Source of the DNA: Paenibacillus sp. BK033
GTDB taxonomy: Bacteria; Bacillota; Bacilli; Paenibacillales; Paenibacillaceae
Length of the DNA stretch: 64,000 nucleotides
Assembly: GCF_004345425.1 (NCBI RefSeq)
Contig: NZ_SLVP01000007.1
Coordinates: forward strand, 282,351-346,350
Direction of reading: 5' to 3'
The number at the start of each line of letters is the position of its first letter. Positions within the stretch are counted from its first letter, which is position 1. Shown piece after piece: positions 25,701 through 34,060 of this stretch. The translations under genes and the position numbers were made by a program. Under the pieces are notes generated by a model. The model made no database searches and was not told the origin of the DNA. It was given only the letters and a program-made list of their open reading frames with translations.

Positions 25701-25746
25701 CAAAAGCCGCGCCCAGTCCGAGCATAAGCTCGGACTGGGCGCGGCT
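25701..25746 (-). terminator. Strong terminator after the arsR gene
   Basis: AGCCGCGCCCAGTCCGAGC and its exact complement with ATAA loop, followed on the minus strand by TTTTGTTCG. Confidence 0.9.
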
Positions 25747-25754
25747 TCAACCAT

Positions 25755-26147
25755 CTAATTCTCGGGTTTGCCTTCAATCGCCTTAAGCGGACCTGACGGC
25801 TGTCCGGCCGGCATATCTTCTTCGACGAAGCGCTTGAGCGCTTGCAGCTTGTTCTCCCAAAACCGCTCGTAGTAGCTGAGCCAGCGCTTCAGCTCGAGCA
25901 GAGGCTCCGGCTCCAGCCGGTAACGCGTCTCGCGCCCGACTTTGCGCTCCTTCACAAGCCCTGCTTCCGCCAGCACGCGCAGGTGCTTCGATACGGCTGT
26001 CCGGCTCATGGAATAGTGAGCGCTGATGACGTTGACCGGCATTTCCTGATCGACTAACAACTGCAGCAGACTGCGGCGGGTCGGATCGGCGATCGCCTGG
26101 AAGACGTCATGTTTGGGCTCGGAAGCAAGATTATTGTCCTTCGACAT
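25755..26147 (-). CDS. ArsR-family transcriptional regulator
   Basis: A 130-aa winged-helix repressor. The HTH reads NVISAHYSMSRTAVSKHLRV and is followed by the wing GRETRYRL. No metal-binding Cys pair is seen, so it is of the non-metal type often paired with SRPBCC/AHSA1 genes. It starts at ATG 26147, overlapping the end of the upstream SRPBCC gene by 17 bp. Probably represses its own operon through the twin palindromes at 26615-26662. Order (SRPBCC first, regulator second) is the reverse of the common arrangement. Confidence 0.9.
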   Translation of the reverse strand: MSKDNNLASEPKHDVFQAIADPTRRSLLQLLVDQEMPVNVISAHYSMSRTAVSKHLRVLAEAGLVKERKVGRETRYRLEPEPLLELKRWLSYYERFWENKLQALKRFVEEDMPAGQPSGPLKAIEGKPEN

Positions 26148-26565
26148 AGCTTGCAAACTTCTTCACGATGCCAACCCAACCGCCGGCCATATGCTCGCGT
26201 ACTTGCGTATGAGGTTGGTTGAACTCGGTAACCTTGTCCGCATCCCAGCCGCCGTGGATCAGCGTAAATTCCGTCTTCCCGGCTTCCAGCTCCTTCAGTT
26301 CAAAGGTCAGCGTCCAGTCCTTGCCCCAGTTGAAGGTCAAACGGTTCGGAGGGTCGACCTCCGTTACTTTGCAAGGGGATTGGCCGAACTGGCCGGCTTC
26401 CAAATGGAACTCGCAGCCAACCTCCGGCTTAAAGCTTTCGCTTGGAGCCATAAACCAGGCGGAGACTCCTTCTCTTGTGGATACCGCATTCCAAACCTTT
26501 TCAATAGGCGCATTGACTTGAACCGACTGACGTACGTCGGGCAATGTGTTCACTCCGTTACTCAT
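26131..26565 (-). CDS. SRPBCC/AHSA1 domain protein
   Basis: A 144-aa START-like fold protein (Aha1 C-terminal family). Family pattern APIEKVWNAVSTREGVSAWF, FNWGKDW and a C-terminal MAGGWVGIVKKFASYVEG helix are visible. These proteins bind hydrophobic ligands; the ligand is unknown here. Start ATG 26565 follows ACGGAGGTATGGATC (further ATG in-frame at the beginning). First gene of a two-gene operon with the ArsR regulator. Confidence 0.9.
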   Translation of the reverse strand: MSNGVNTLPDVRQSVQVNAPIEKVWNAVSTREGVSAWFMAPSESFKPEVGCEFHLEAGQFGQSPCKVTEVDPPNRLTFNWGKDWTLTFELKELEAGKTEFTLIHGGWDADKVTEFNQPHTQVREHMAGGWVGIVKKFASYVEGQ

Positions 26566-26614
26566 GATCCATACCTCCGTTAGTTTCTAAAAAGCATATT
26601 TTTATCACCAATTA

Positions 26615-26662
26615 GGAAACCATTTGGTTTCGCTTTTTATTATAGGAAACCAAATGGTTTCC
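26615..26662 (-). promoter_or_regulatory. Twin operator and promoter of the SRPBCC-arsR operon
   Basis: GGAAACCAAATGGTTTCC (26645-26662) is a perfect 18-bp palindrome; GGAAACCATTTGGTTTC (26615-26631) is nearly identical and 30 bp away, three helical turns. The minus-strand -10 TATAAT (26639-26644) lies between them, so a bound repressor would cover both -35 and start site. The repressor is probably the ArsR protein encoded downstream. Confidence 0.75.
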
Positions 26663-26673
26663 TGTCAACATCC

Positions 26674-27756
26674 TTATTTCGCCAATAGCAGCAACCGGTC
26701 ATCCTTATCAGATGGTGTCCCTCTTCCATCCGTATTATTCGTTATGACGTAGATATCGCCGTTATGAACGCGCACGTCCCGCAGCCTGCCTTCGTTCTCA
26801 AGCACGGTGGACATCTTTTTCGTCAGCGTGTTGTATCTTAGAAGCTTCTCCCCCCGAAGGGTGGCCACCAGCAGATTATTGCCTGCTTCCATCGCTATGC
26901 CAGAAGGAGCAATCGTATCCTCGCCCGTATGGTAGATGGGATCAATCATGCCCTCCCGGTGCTGCCCCCCAATGACAACCGGCCAGCCGTAATTGCCGCC
27001 GGGGACGATACTGTTAATCTCGTCATGCCCGCCGGGATTGCCCGAAGGCCCGTGCTCCGCGACAAACAGCATGCCCGAGCTGCTCCAGGCAAGCCCTTGC
27101 GGATTCCGGTGCCCGTAAGAATACACATAGGAATCGGGAAAAGGATTCCCCGGCGGGATCGTGCCGTCCAGCTTCATCCGGAGGATTTTGCCGGCCAGAC
27201 TGTTCTTATCCTGCGCCAGCTCCTCCCGACCGGCGTCTCCGGTCGTCACGTACAGCAATCCGTCCGGCCCAATCGCCATCCGGCCGCCGTCATGATTAAA
27301 CGATCCCGGAATGCCTTCGAGCAAAGCCTTGGACTCTACCCAGGAATTCTCCTCCAGCTTCAGCACAATGACACGATTTAGAATCTGTCCGTTCTCCTCA
27401 TACGTATGATAGGCAAAAGCCTCCTTCGACGTCCGAAAATCCGGAGCAAGCACAAAGCCGAGAAATCCGCCTTCTCCTTGAGCATGCACGTTTTTATTGA
27501 ATTGAACCGGCATTCTAGTCGACTTGCCCTCGGCAACCCGCACGACATTGCCATCCCTCTCGCTAATATAGATCACATTGCCGTCAAATGCGATCACCCA
27601 AGGTGCTTGCAGCTTCTCGGCCATAACCTTATAGGGAGCCTGCTCCCCCGACACCTGCGTGCCGCCTGTTTTTACCGATGATTTGCCGCCTTCGCAGGAG
27701 GCCGCCAAAAGCGCTGCCACCGTAATAACAACGGCTGTTAAAATCCTTTTCTTCAT
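26674..27756 (-). CDS. PQQ-dependent sugar dehydrogenase-like lipoprotein
   Basis: A 360-aa six-bladed beta-propeller of the soluble aldose sugar dehydrogenase (YliI/Asd) family. Lipobox ALLAASCEGG gives a membrane lipoprotein. Family signatures include NHDGGRMAIGPDGLLYVTTGD (catalytic His region) and GHRNPQGLAW, plus PGGNYGWP. The oxidation of sugars with PQQ is the family role, but Firmicutes usually do not make PQQ, so the cofactor here is uncertain. ATG 27756 is chosen for spacing from GAGGAGAG. It stands alone. Confidence 0.87.
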   Translation of the reverse strand: MKKRILTAVVITVAALLAASCEGGKSSVKTGGTQVSGEQAPYKVMAEKLQAPWVIAFDGNVIYISERDGNVVRVAEGKSTRMPVQFNKNVHAQGEGGFLGFVLAPDFRTSKEAFAYHTYEENGQILNRVIVLKLEENSWVESKALLEGIPGSFNHDGGRMAIGPDGLLYVTTGDAGREELAQDKNSLAGKILRMKLDGTIPPGNPFPDSYVYSYGHRNPQGLAWSSSGMLFVAEHGPSGNPGGHDEINSIVPGGNYGWPVVIGGQHREGMIDPIYHTGEDTIAPSGIAMEAGNNLLVATLRGEKLLRYNTLTKKMSTVLENEGRLRDVRVHNGDIYVITNNTDGRGTPSDKDDRLLLLAK

Positions 27757-27780
27757 CCCCATCTCTCCTCATCCCATAAG

Positions 27781-28875
27781 CTACAGAGGCTGACTGAGCA
27801 CGATGCATCTAATCTTATTGTGGTCAAAATAAAGATGGAATTTCAAATAGTCGCCAATTTTGTAGCTCCACTTGGAATCCAGCTGCAAATTCGGCTTGCC
27901 AAGCTTCTGCACAACCTCTTCCTTCGACATGCCAACGGCCAGACCGTCCGGTGTGGCATAATTGCCGTCCGTAAACACGATGCTCCGATTCAGCTGCATA
28001 ACACCGTCGCTATATTCGGTTACATTGCCAACGGCCTGAACGGCATCATCGTAATAATGTCCGAGAAGAATTGGCTGAACGCTGCTTCTAAGCAACAGCA
28101 GCTGCTCCCATTCGTTATAGGATTTGCCGGCTACCGTCAGCCTTTTCCCGTCATAAGAGAAGCTTTCGTCGATCCCGCCTTCGCGGGTCTCCATCTCGAG
28201 CCGGGCCTGCTCGAACATCCGGTCAAGCTGCGCCAGCTTCGAATCCGGCTGAAGAATGCCATGCATCAGCAGCATCACTTGATCGTCCGCATAATAACCG
28301 CGGCCTCCTAAATGATACTCGTTTGTGTCCACGTCATACGGGATTCTGTACACGGAATCCGCCGTTTCGAAACGGATCAAGCTCTCCGTGCTTAACGGCT
28401 TATCATCCGTACCTGCCTTCGTCATCTCAAGCATGTTCAGATTTTGCAGGATAACATACATACGGTCTTGCGGAACCTGCGTTTCCTTCACCCAAATTTT
28501 TTTAACCTCTTCGGTCGAGAACGGGAGAGCATCCTTCAAATAACCGTCCTGCCTGGACGGGATAACGAAAAATTGCCCCTTTGGAATTGGAGTAGCATTT
28601 GGCGAAGCCTCAGGCGATGCCACCGCCCCCTTCCCCCCGCCGCCTCCGGGCGCTCCAACGTTCTCCCGGAACGCAACTGCAACAATCACGGCTACAACGA
28701 TAAAAGACAAGGCCGCCCAAGAGAATCGAATCATCCAGCGGCTTCTCCTCTTCTCCCCATGACCAAGCGTTTCCGTCTGGCGCACGATCGCTTCCTTCTT
28801 CTCTCTCGTAAAATTCGGCTGGACATGCGGTCCCCTCTGCAATTCACGATACCATTCCGGCTGCTTCTCATTCAT
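27781..28875 (-). CDS. Probable anti-sigma factor (membrane protein)
   Basis: A 364-aa protein with a cytoplasmic N-terminus (about 1-45, basic), one membrane helix (about 46-66), a Gly/Pro-rich linker and a large outside domain of about 270 residues. Such topology, and overlap of its start with the stop of the ECF sigma gene (ATGAATGA), mark it as the likely anti-sigma partner. The outside domain is unknown; its C-terminal third contains a SmpA/OmlA-like pattern (GLAVGMSKEEVVQKLGKP). The N-terminal region does not show a clear zinc-binding anti-sigma motif. Confidence 0.72.
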   Translation of the reverse strand: MNEKQPEWYRELQRGPHVQPNFTREKKEAIVRQTETLGHGEKRRSRWMIRFSWAALSFIVVAVIVAVAFRENVGAPGGGGGKGAVASPEASPNATPIPKGQFFVIPSRQDGYLKDALPFSTEEVKKIWVKETQVPQDRMYVILQNLNMLEMTKAGTDDKPLSTESLIRFETADSVYRIPYDVDTNEYHLGGRGYYADDQVMLLMHGILQPDSKLAQLDRMFEQARLEMETREGGIDESFSYDGKRLTVAGKSYNEWEQLLLLRSSVQPILLGHYYDDAVQAVGNVTEYSDGVMQLNRSIVFTDGNYATPDGLAVGMSKEEVVQKLGKPNLQLDSKWSYKIGDYLKFHLYFDHNKIRCIVLSQPL

Positions 28876-29419
28876 ACGCCGCACTCCCCTTCCAGCTGCC
28901 GTTCATTCGCTTGCGCGCCCGCGACAGCCTGGTTTTGACCGTCCCCTCCGGCAGCCCAAGCGCATCGGCGATTTCTTTTGTCGTAAGCTCGTATTTCGCA
29001 TGGAGGACAAGCACCTCCCGCAGCTTAACGGGCAGCTTCAGGACGGCATTCCACAGCTCGGACGTGAGCGCCAGCTTCATAGCCTCCTGCTCCGCGGACG
29101 GACTTTCCCCGTCATGGGCAGCGCTTCTCCCGACAAGCAGCACCCGGCGCATAAACGCCGTTCTTTTATAATTAATAGCCGTATTCCTTGTCATCGCGAG
29201 CAGCCAAGTCCGGATGGAGGAGGCTCCGCGGAACGAGCCGATTGTCTGATAGACCTTCAGAAACACGTCCTGGGCGACGTCGTCCGCCAGATCATGCCTT
29301 CGCGTGATGACAAAAGCCAGATTCCATACATCCTGGCCGTACGCGTCCATCAGCTCTCTTAGTCCGGAGGCATCCATGCGCTCTACATAACGCCAATAGC
29401 TATTTTCCACATTTTTCAC
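28868..29419 (-). CDS. ECF RNA polymerase sigma factor
   Basis: A 183-aa sigma-70 family ECF factor. Region 2 (about 20-90) has DLADDVAQDVFLKVY and TWLLAMTRNTAINYKR; region 4 (about 125-175) has ELTTKEIADALGLPEGTVKT. Start GTG 29419, or GTG 29410 with better spacing from AGAGGTG. It is translationally coupled to the downstream membrane protein that probably restrains it. Target promoters are unknown; no obvious copy of an ECF promoter was identified at its own start. Confidence 0.92.
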   Translation of the reverse strand: MKNVENSYWRYVERMDASGLRELMDAYGQDVWNLAFVITRRHDLADDVAQDVFLKVYQTIGSFRGASSIRTWLLAMTRNTAINYKRTAFMRRVLLVGRSAAHDGESPSAEQEAMKLALTSELWNAVLKLPVKLREVLVLHAKYELTTKEIADALGLPEGTVKTRLSRARKRMNGSWKGSAAYE

Positions 29420-29465
29420 CTCTCACCCATTAGACAATGCAAGCGGAGGATTAGTTTCATTCCGC

Positions 29466-29516
29466 GCCAAAAAAACAAACAGACCCGGTCCAGCCAGCTT
29501 CAAGGCCTTTCCGGGT
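29466..29516 (-). terminator. Terminator of the DUF2306 gene
   Basis: AGACCCGG pairs with CCGGGTCT; minus-strand tail is T-rich (TTTGTTTTTTTGG). The gene's stop codon lies inside the hairpin. Confidence 0.75.
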
Positions 29517-30129
29517 CTATTTTTGTCTGCCTGATCACAAGCTCCGCGAGCAAAAGCAGCAGCACAATCGTGCTGTAAATGGCGATCGTATAACTTAACG
29601 TATAATCCATTCCGGCCCCGTTGTGCAAAGCCGCCGTAATCAGGTGGGTGAACAAATTGGTGAATACGAAAACATAGCTTCGAATCATCCATTTGCGGTG
29701 CTCCGCGACTTTTCCTTTTCGGATTTGCACAACGGCAATCACCGTGATAACAAGCCAGATCATATTGATGAAATTAAACGCAATGCTGTTCACTCTTCCG
29801 CCCGTAGAGGATGGAGCCATGTAACCGGAGGTCAGATCAACGATTGCCACCGCCAGCACGTAAATATAGCCGAGCACTCGATGCAGCTTGGCGCTGCGCT
29901 CTCTGATCCGTCCGGAAAAGTTAATAAGTCCGGCAATCATGGCCGCGCAAGCCGCCACAATATGCACATCCATAATGGTCAGCCACAGCGACACATGCTT
30001 CAAGCCGGTCTTATGACGCAGGAAGCGGCTCGCTTCGGGGTCGTAAATGAAATTCGCGTAGGTCGTATATCCGATAAACCCCATAGACACAGCAATCGTA
30101 AGGATATACAGCATTTTTCGATTTTTCAA
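29500..30129 (-). CDS. DUF2306 family membrane protein
   Basis: A 209-aa protein with about six membrane helices. Histidines at the membrane edge (MDVHIVAACA, LHRVLGYIYV, EHRKWMIRSYV) fit the DUF2306 family, which has a heme-binding-like pattern. Function unknown. Start ATG 30129 follows AGAGGAAGTCCC. It is a lone gene between the sigma operon and the DUF72 gene. Confidence 0.82.
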   Translation of the reverse strand: MKNRKMLYILTIAVSMGFIGYTTYANFIYDPEASRFLRHKTGLKHVSLWLTIMDVHIVAACAAMIAGLINFSGRIRERSAKLHRVLGYIYVLAVAIVDLTSGYMAPSSTGGRVNSIAFNFINMIWLVITVIAVVQIRKGKVAEHRKWMIRSYVFVFTNLFTHLITAALHNGAGMDYTLSYTIAIYSTIVLLLLLAELVIRQTKIDPERP

Positions 30130-30170
30130 GGGACTTCCTCTTTCATGCTTTCTCTTCCTAGCCAGAGTGG

Positions 30171-31061
30171 TTAAAAAAGATCCAGCTGCTCGTATTGCGG
30201 CGGTTCCTCGCGCGGCTCCAGCGGGTCCCGGCCGTCCGGCCTTAATTGTCCGAGCACCGCCATCATCTGCTTCGCGTTATCCGCCGCATCTCCGCCGGAG
30301 TTATTGTTAAAAATCACGCAAATATGCTCGCTTTGCTCTTGCAGCTGCCGAAGGTATTCCGCCCATTGCCGCAGCTCGTCCGAATTGTAACGGTACAAAT
30401 AGCGGACATCCCGCCAGTTCGGCGCCCCGCCCTGGTTCCAGCCGCTGGCGTTACGGCCGTGGAACCGGACAACCGTCATCGCGGCATCCGTTGCTTCAAG
30501 CACGGTCGGTATCGATCCTAGACCCGCCTGCGGCTCGTCGCATACGCTATGCATCCAGCCCTCCCGGCGCATGAAATCCAGCGTACGCTCCCGGTATTCC
30601 TCGGTGAACCAGCTTTGATGACGGAACTCGAGGGCGACGGGGATTCCTTCCATCCGGCGCTTCGTTTCCCGCAGGATACCCACGTTGTCCCGGGTACAAT
30701 CGAACCACGGGGGGTATTGAAACAGAGCCGCTCTGAGGCGCCCCGCTTCCATCACCGGCCTAATCGATTCGCGAAAGGCCGCGAACGTGCTGTCGGGATC
30801 ATTCGCGGCAGCCGCTGCCGCCGGACCACGCTGATGTCCGGTCATCCCCTGATAAGCTTTCACGATAAAATGAAGAGACTCCGGCGTCTCCTCCGTCCAC
30901 TTGGCGAACCTCTCCGGAGGCTGAATCGCGTAAAAGCTGCTGTCCACCTCGACCAGCGGGAAATGCTTCGCGTATTCCTTCAGCCGGTCCTTTGCTTTGA
31001 CGCTTGTGCCGTACAACGCGTCCTGGTCTCCCCAGCCGGCTAGCCCGATATGGATAGGCAT
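30171..31061 (-). CDS. DUF72 family protein
   Basis: A 296-aa TIM-barrel-like protein of the DUF72/YecE family. Visible pattern: IHIGLAGWGDQDALY at the start, VEVDSSFYAIQP, FIVKAYQGMTGHQ and ALEFRHQSWF. The role of the family is not established. ATG 31061 follows GTTGGTGATTGT (weak ribosome-binding site). It is the last gene before the long repeat region at 31.1-31.8 kb. Confidence 0.87.
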   Translation of the reverse strand: MPIHIGLAGWGDQDALYGTSVKAKDRLKEYAKHFPLVEVDSSFYAIQPPERFAKWTEETPESLHFIVKAYQGMTGHQRGPAAAAAANDPDSTFAAFRESIRPVMEAGRLRAALFQYPPWFDCTRDNVGILRETKRRMEGIPVALEFRHQSWFTEEYRERTLDFMRREGWMHSVCDEPQAGLGSIPTVLEATDAAMTVVRFHGRNASGWNQGGAPNWRDVRYLYRYNSDELRQWAEYLRQLQEQSEHICVIFNNNSGGDAADNAKQMMAVLGQLRPDGRDPLEPREEPPQYEQLDLF

Positions 31062-31152
31062 ACAATCACCAACTCTCCAACTAAACTATGTTTCTCCAAC
31101 CTATCATACCTGCTCCGTATTCTGCAAATAACGGCTGCTGTAGACGCAAAAA

Positions 31153-31203
31153 GAGGCTATTCCGGCGAACTAGTCCGAGAGGACTGATTAACCGGAATAA
31201 CCT
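31153..31203. repeat. Cruciform-like inverted repeat
   Basis: TATTCCGG (31159-31166) pairs with CCGGAATA (31192-31199) and encloses AGTCC-GAGA-GGACT with a tetraloop. It leads into the 240-bp tandem repeat. Confidence 0.6.
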
Positions 31204-31680
31204 GTTTACTAGTGTGTATAGATGGTGCCTGCTCATCGGCGGTCAAGCCTCTATTGTACGATTTGCCGTATATTGCTGCATGTTGGCCCGACGGCCTGGC
31301 ATATCCTGCACGATGTGCAGGATATGCCGCCCGCAAAGGCGTAAATGAACCCACAAGAGATTAATATACTGCATTCTGGGCATCATACGGTGCACCGGAG
31401 CGCTATATCGGGCGCATATGCTGCATTAATTGTTGGAATACCTGTATGCTAGGGTGCCGGGAGTCTTCCTGTACACCGGCCGCCAATTCCCCATTGCACG
31501 TTTTGCAGTATATTGTCCCGTTTTCGCCCAACGACCCGGGATATCCTGCACGAAATGCAGGATATCCCGGGTCGCAACGGCTAAATGAAGTCACTAGAGA
31601 CGAATATACTGCATTCCATGCAACATAATTCGTACTGTAGCGCCATATCAGGCGCATATGCTGCATTCGGGGCAGTATAC
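31201..31680. repeat. Two 240-bp tandem non-coding repeats with central palindrome
   Basis: 31201-31440 and 31441-31680 align from end to end without a gap at a period of exactly 240 bp; identity is moderate overall and near complete in blocks such as ATATCCTGCACGA, TAAATGAA, AATATACTGCATTC and GGCGCATATGCTGCATT. Each has a central hairpin: GGCATATCCTGCAC/GTGCAGGATATGCC in the first, ACCCGGGATATCCTGCA/TGCAGGATATCCCGGGT in the second, with compensatory differences. Minus-strand open frames here share a frame but lack ribosome-binding sites and are broken by stops. I read this as structured non-coding DNA. The following 31681-31790 has no clear feature. Confidence 0.75.
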
Positions 31681-31790
31681 GGCACTCAGAGCTTACACTG
31701 GTCTGCATTCCATGCCATGCAGCACATAGTCCTCCAGAGCACCGTATCAGACAAATGCGCTGTATCCTTATCACCCTAGCAGCCACGAAA

Positions 31791-31823
31791 AGCGGCAGGC
31801 TGGCATATTGCCAGCCTGCCGCT
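31791..31823 (-). terminator. Aminotransferase terminator
   Basis: AGCGGCAGGCTGGCA and its exact complement with TAT loop; minus-strand tail TTTTCG. Confidence 0.85.
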
Positions 31824-31848
31824 CGAGAGACAATCTAAAGCTCACACT

Positions 31849-33018
31849 CTACATTGCTGTCCGCATCCAGCGGCCGATACGCTCCAGAGCCTCCGATAGA
31901 TTCGAAGTCGAAGACGCATACGAGCAGCGGATAAAGCCCTCGCCGCCCCGGCCGAATACGGAGCCGGGCACAGCCGCCACCTTAGCTTCCTGCAGCAGCC
32001 GCGTAGCGAACTGCTCCGAGCTGAGACCGGTCGCAGCGATGGATGGGAAAGCGTAAAACGCTCCTTGCGGATCCCGGCAAGCGAGGCCTAGCTCGCTTAA
32101 GCCTTTGACGAACATCCGCCGCCGCTGATTAAACGCCTCGACCATCTCGTCTTTATCCTCCATGCAGCTGCGCAGGCATTCGATCGCAGCCACTTGGCCA
32201 ACAATCGGCGCGCAGAGGGCGGTATACTGATGGATCTTGGTCATCGCCGCGATCAGCTCCTGACCGCCGCATGCGTAGCCAACCCGCATGCCCGTCATCG
32301 CAAAAGCCTTGGAAAAGCCGCTGATGACCACCGTCCGCTCCTTCATTCCCGGCAGGGAGGCGAAGCTGATATGCTTGCCTTCGTAAGTCAGCTCCGCATA
32401 GATCTCGTCGGACAATACGATAAGGTTATGCTCTTCCACAAGCTTGGTAATCGGCAGCCAGTCCTCGTAGGTCATGACCGCCCCGGTCGGATTGCTTGGA
32501 AAGTTGACGAAGAGCACCTTGGAACGGGGGGTTATCGCCTGCCTGAGCGCATCTGCCGTCAGCTTGAACGACTGGGCCGCCGTCATTTCCAGCTCAACCG
32601 GCACCCCTCCGTTCAGCTTGCAGATCGGCGCGTAAGCAATGTAACCGGGAACCGGAATAATCATTTCATCGCCGGGCTCAAGTAGCGCCCGCATCGCGAG
32701 GTCAATCGCTTCGCTGCCGCCTACCGTAACCAGCACTTCCGTGGCAGGCTCGTAGCCGACTCCAAAGCTTTTGTCCAGATACGCCGCAATTTCCTCGCGA
32801 AGCTCCATAAGACCTTCGTTAGGCGTATACATCGTCCTGCCCCGCTCGAGCGCCCGGATGCAGGCCTCTCTGGCCGCCTTAGGCGTTGCGAAGTCGGGTT
32901 CCCCGACCCCTAGCGATATGATTTCCTTGTTTCCCTCAGCCGCGTTAAAAAACTTGCGAATGCCCGATGGCGGCAAATCGCGGACTAGCGGCGTCACCCA
33001 TGTGCTCTTCGTCAACAT
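31849..33018 (-). CDS. PLP-dependent aminotransferase, class I/II
   Basis: A 389-aa fold-type I aminotransferase. PLP lysine is in SGFSKAFAMTGMRVGY (about residue 235), preceded by NFPSNPTG and SDEIYAELTY, all typical of the aspartate/PatA subgroup. The PatA enzyme of Bacillus works on N-acetyl-LL-diaminopimelate, which would suit its neighbour ddl in cell-wall precursor synthesis, but assignment to that substrate is inference. Start ATG 33018 follows GGAGAGGATTAACC. It lies 22 bp downstream of ddl, likely in the same operon. Confidence 0.88.
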   Translation of the reverse strand: MLTKSTWVTPLVRDLPPSGIRKFFNAAEGNKEIISLGVGEPDFATPKAAREACIRALERGRTMYTPNEGLMELREEIAAYLDKSFGVGYEPATEVLVTVGGSEAIDLAMRALLEPGDEMIIPVPGYIAYAPICKLNGGVPVELEMTAAQSFKLTADALRQAITPRSKVLFVNFPSNPTGAVMTYEDWLPITKLVEEHNLIVLSDEIYAELTYEGKHISFASLPGMKERTVVISGFSKAFAMTGMRVGYACGGQELIAAMTKIHQYTALCAPIVGQVAAIECLRSCMEDKDEMVEAFNQRRRMFVKGLSELGLACRDPQGAFYAFPSIAATGLSSEQFATRLLQEAKVAAVPGSVFGRGGEGFIRCSYASSTSNLSEALERIGRWMRTAM

Positions 33019-33040
33019 GGTTAATCCTCTCCCCGGCCGA

Positions 33041-33952
33041 TTACTTCTCTTTGCGTTGCTCTAGAGAATAATCGATGATGTAGTCAAGCAGCTCGCTGAA
33101 CTTGATGCCAGCCGCTTTAGCCGCCTTCGGCAGCAGGCTGTTCTTCGTCAGACCCGGCAGCGTGTTGGCTTCCAGGACGTACGGAACACCGTCTTTAATG
33201 ATCATATCGATACGCGAATACACGCTGCATTTCAGAGCCTTATAACAACCAAGCGCGGACGCTTCGACGCGGGCCTGCACGTCGGCCGGCAATTCGATCA
33301 CTTCTTCCGTCGCTCCGCCATCCTGGTACTTGGAGTCGAAATCGAAGAACTCCGAATTGGCCTTAATCGAAACGATTGGAAGCAGCTTGCCGTTCAGCAC
33401 GGCGCATGTGATTTCTTCCCCGCCAACGAATTGCTCGATCATTACGGAGTCATCCCATTTCAACGCTTCCGCTACCGCTTCCGCAATGTCCTCCCGCGTT
33501 TTGACCAGACGCGTAGCAATGCTCGAGCCGCCCGAATTCGGCTTTACGACAACCGGCAGGCCAAGGCGCTCCACGTTTGCCGCGGCAAGCTCTTCCATGC
33601 TGGAGACGTTAATCCAATCGGCCGTAAGGATGCCGTCAAAGCGGATCAGCTTTTTCGCCAGCTCTTTATCCATGCTTACGCTGCTCGATAACACGCCGCA
33701 GCCGGAATAAGGAATGCCAAGCGATTCGAGCGTGCCTTGCACCGTGCCGTCTTCGCCGTATTTGCCGTGAAGAGCGAGCAGCGCAAAGTCGATACCCGCC
33801 GTTTTATCGATCAAATCGCGTTTCGTGTTAATCTCGATCGGCACCACTTCGTATTTGCCGCGATCCAGATTCGCGATCATTTCTTGCCCCGTTAATAAAG
33901 AAATTTCTCTTTCGGACGAAATGCCGCCCATAATAACGCCGATTTTCATCAT
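33041..33952 (-). CDS. ddl: D-alanine--D-alanine ligase
   Basis: A 303-aa ATP-grasp ligase that makes D-Ala-D-Ala for peptidoglycan precursors. N-terminal GGISSEREISLLTG, ATP-grasp loop VKPNSGGSSIATR, and C-terminal LEANTLPGLTKNSLLPKAA are present. It is the short DdlB-type form. Start ATG 33952 or 33949 behind AGGAGGCTTC. It leads an operon with the class I aminotransferase. A degenerate SD-adjacent hairpin element lies just upstream. Confidence 0.94.
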   Translation of the reverse strand: MMKIGVIMGGISSEREISLLTGQEMIANLDRGKYEVVPIEINTKRDLIDKTAGIDFALLALHGKYGEDGTVQGTLESLGIPYSGCGVLSSSVSMDKELAKKLIRFDGILTADWINVSSMEELAAANVERLGLPVVVKPNSGGSSIATRLVKTREDIAEAVAEALKWDDSVMIEQFVGGEEITCAVLNGKLLPIVSIKANSEFFDFDSKYQDGGATEEVIELPADVQARVEASALGCYKALKCSVYSRIDMIIKDGVPYVLEANTLPGLTKNSLLPKAAKAAGIKFSELLDYIIDYSLEQRKEK

Positions 33953-33971
33953 GTTGTGTAGAAGCCTCCTA

Positions 33972-34040
33972 AAAATTTTGCGAGTATGGAATGATAAAAC
34001 AGTTTAAATTCATAAGCAAATTGCTGTCGTAAGCATAGGC
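33972..34040 (-). promoter_or_regulatory. Degenerate SD-adjacent hairpin element E4
   Basis: Minus strand: ATGCTTACGAC, GCAATTTGC, then ...GCAAAATTTTTAGGAGGC. The beginning and the ribosome-binding end match the other elements, but arms are decayed. Confidence 0.35.
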
Positions 34041-34060
34041 TTTGCTTTGCTCGCTGCGAA

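Noticed and set aside
31403..31786. A 127-codon minus-strand open frame in the repeat
   Set aside because: No ribosome-binding site, palindromic DNA and stops between the repeat units.
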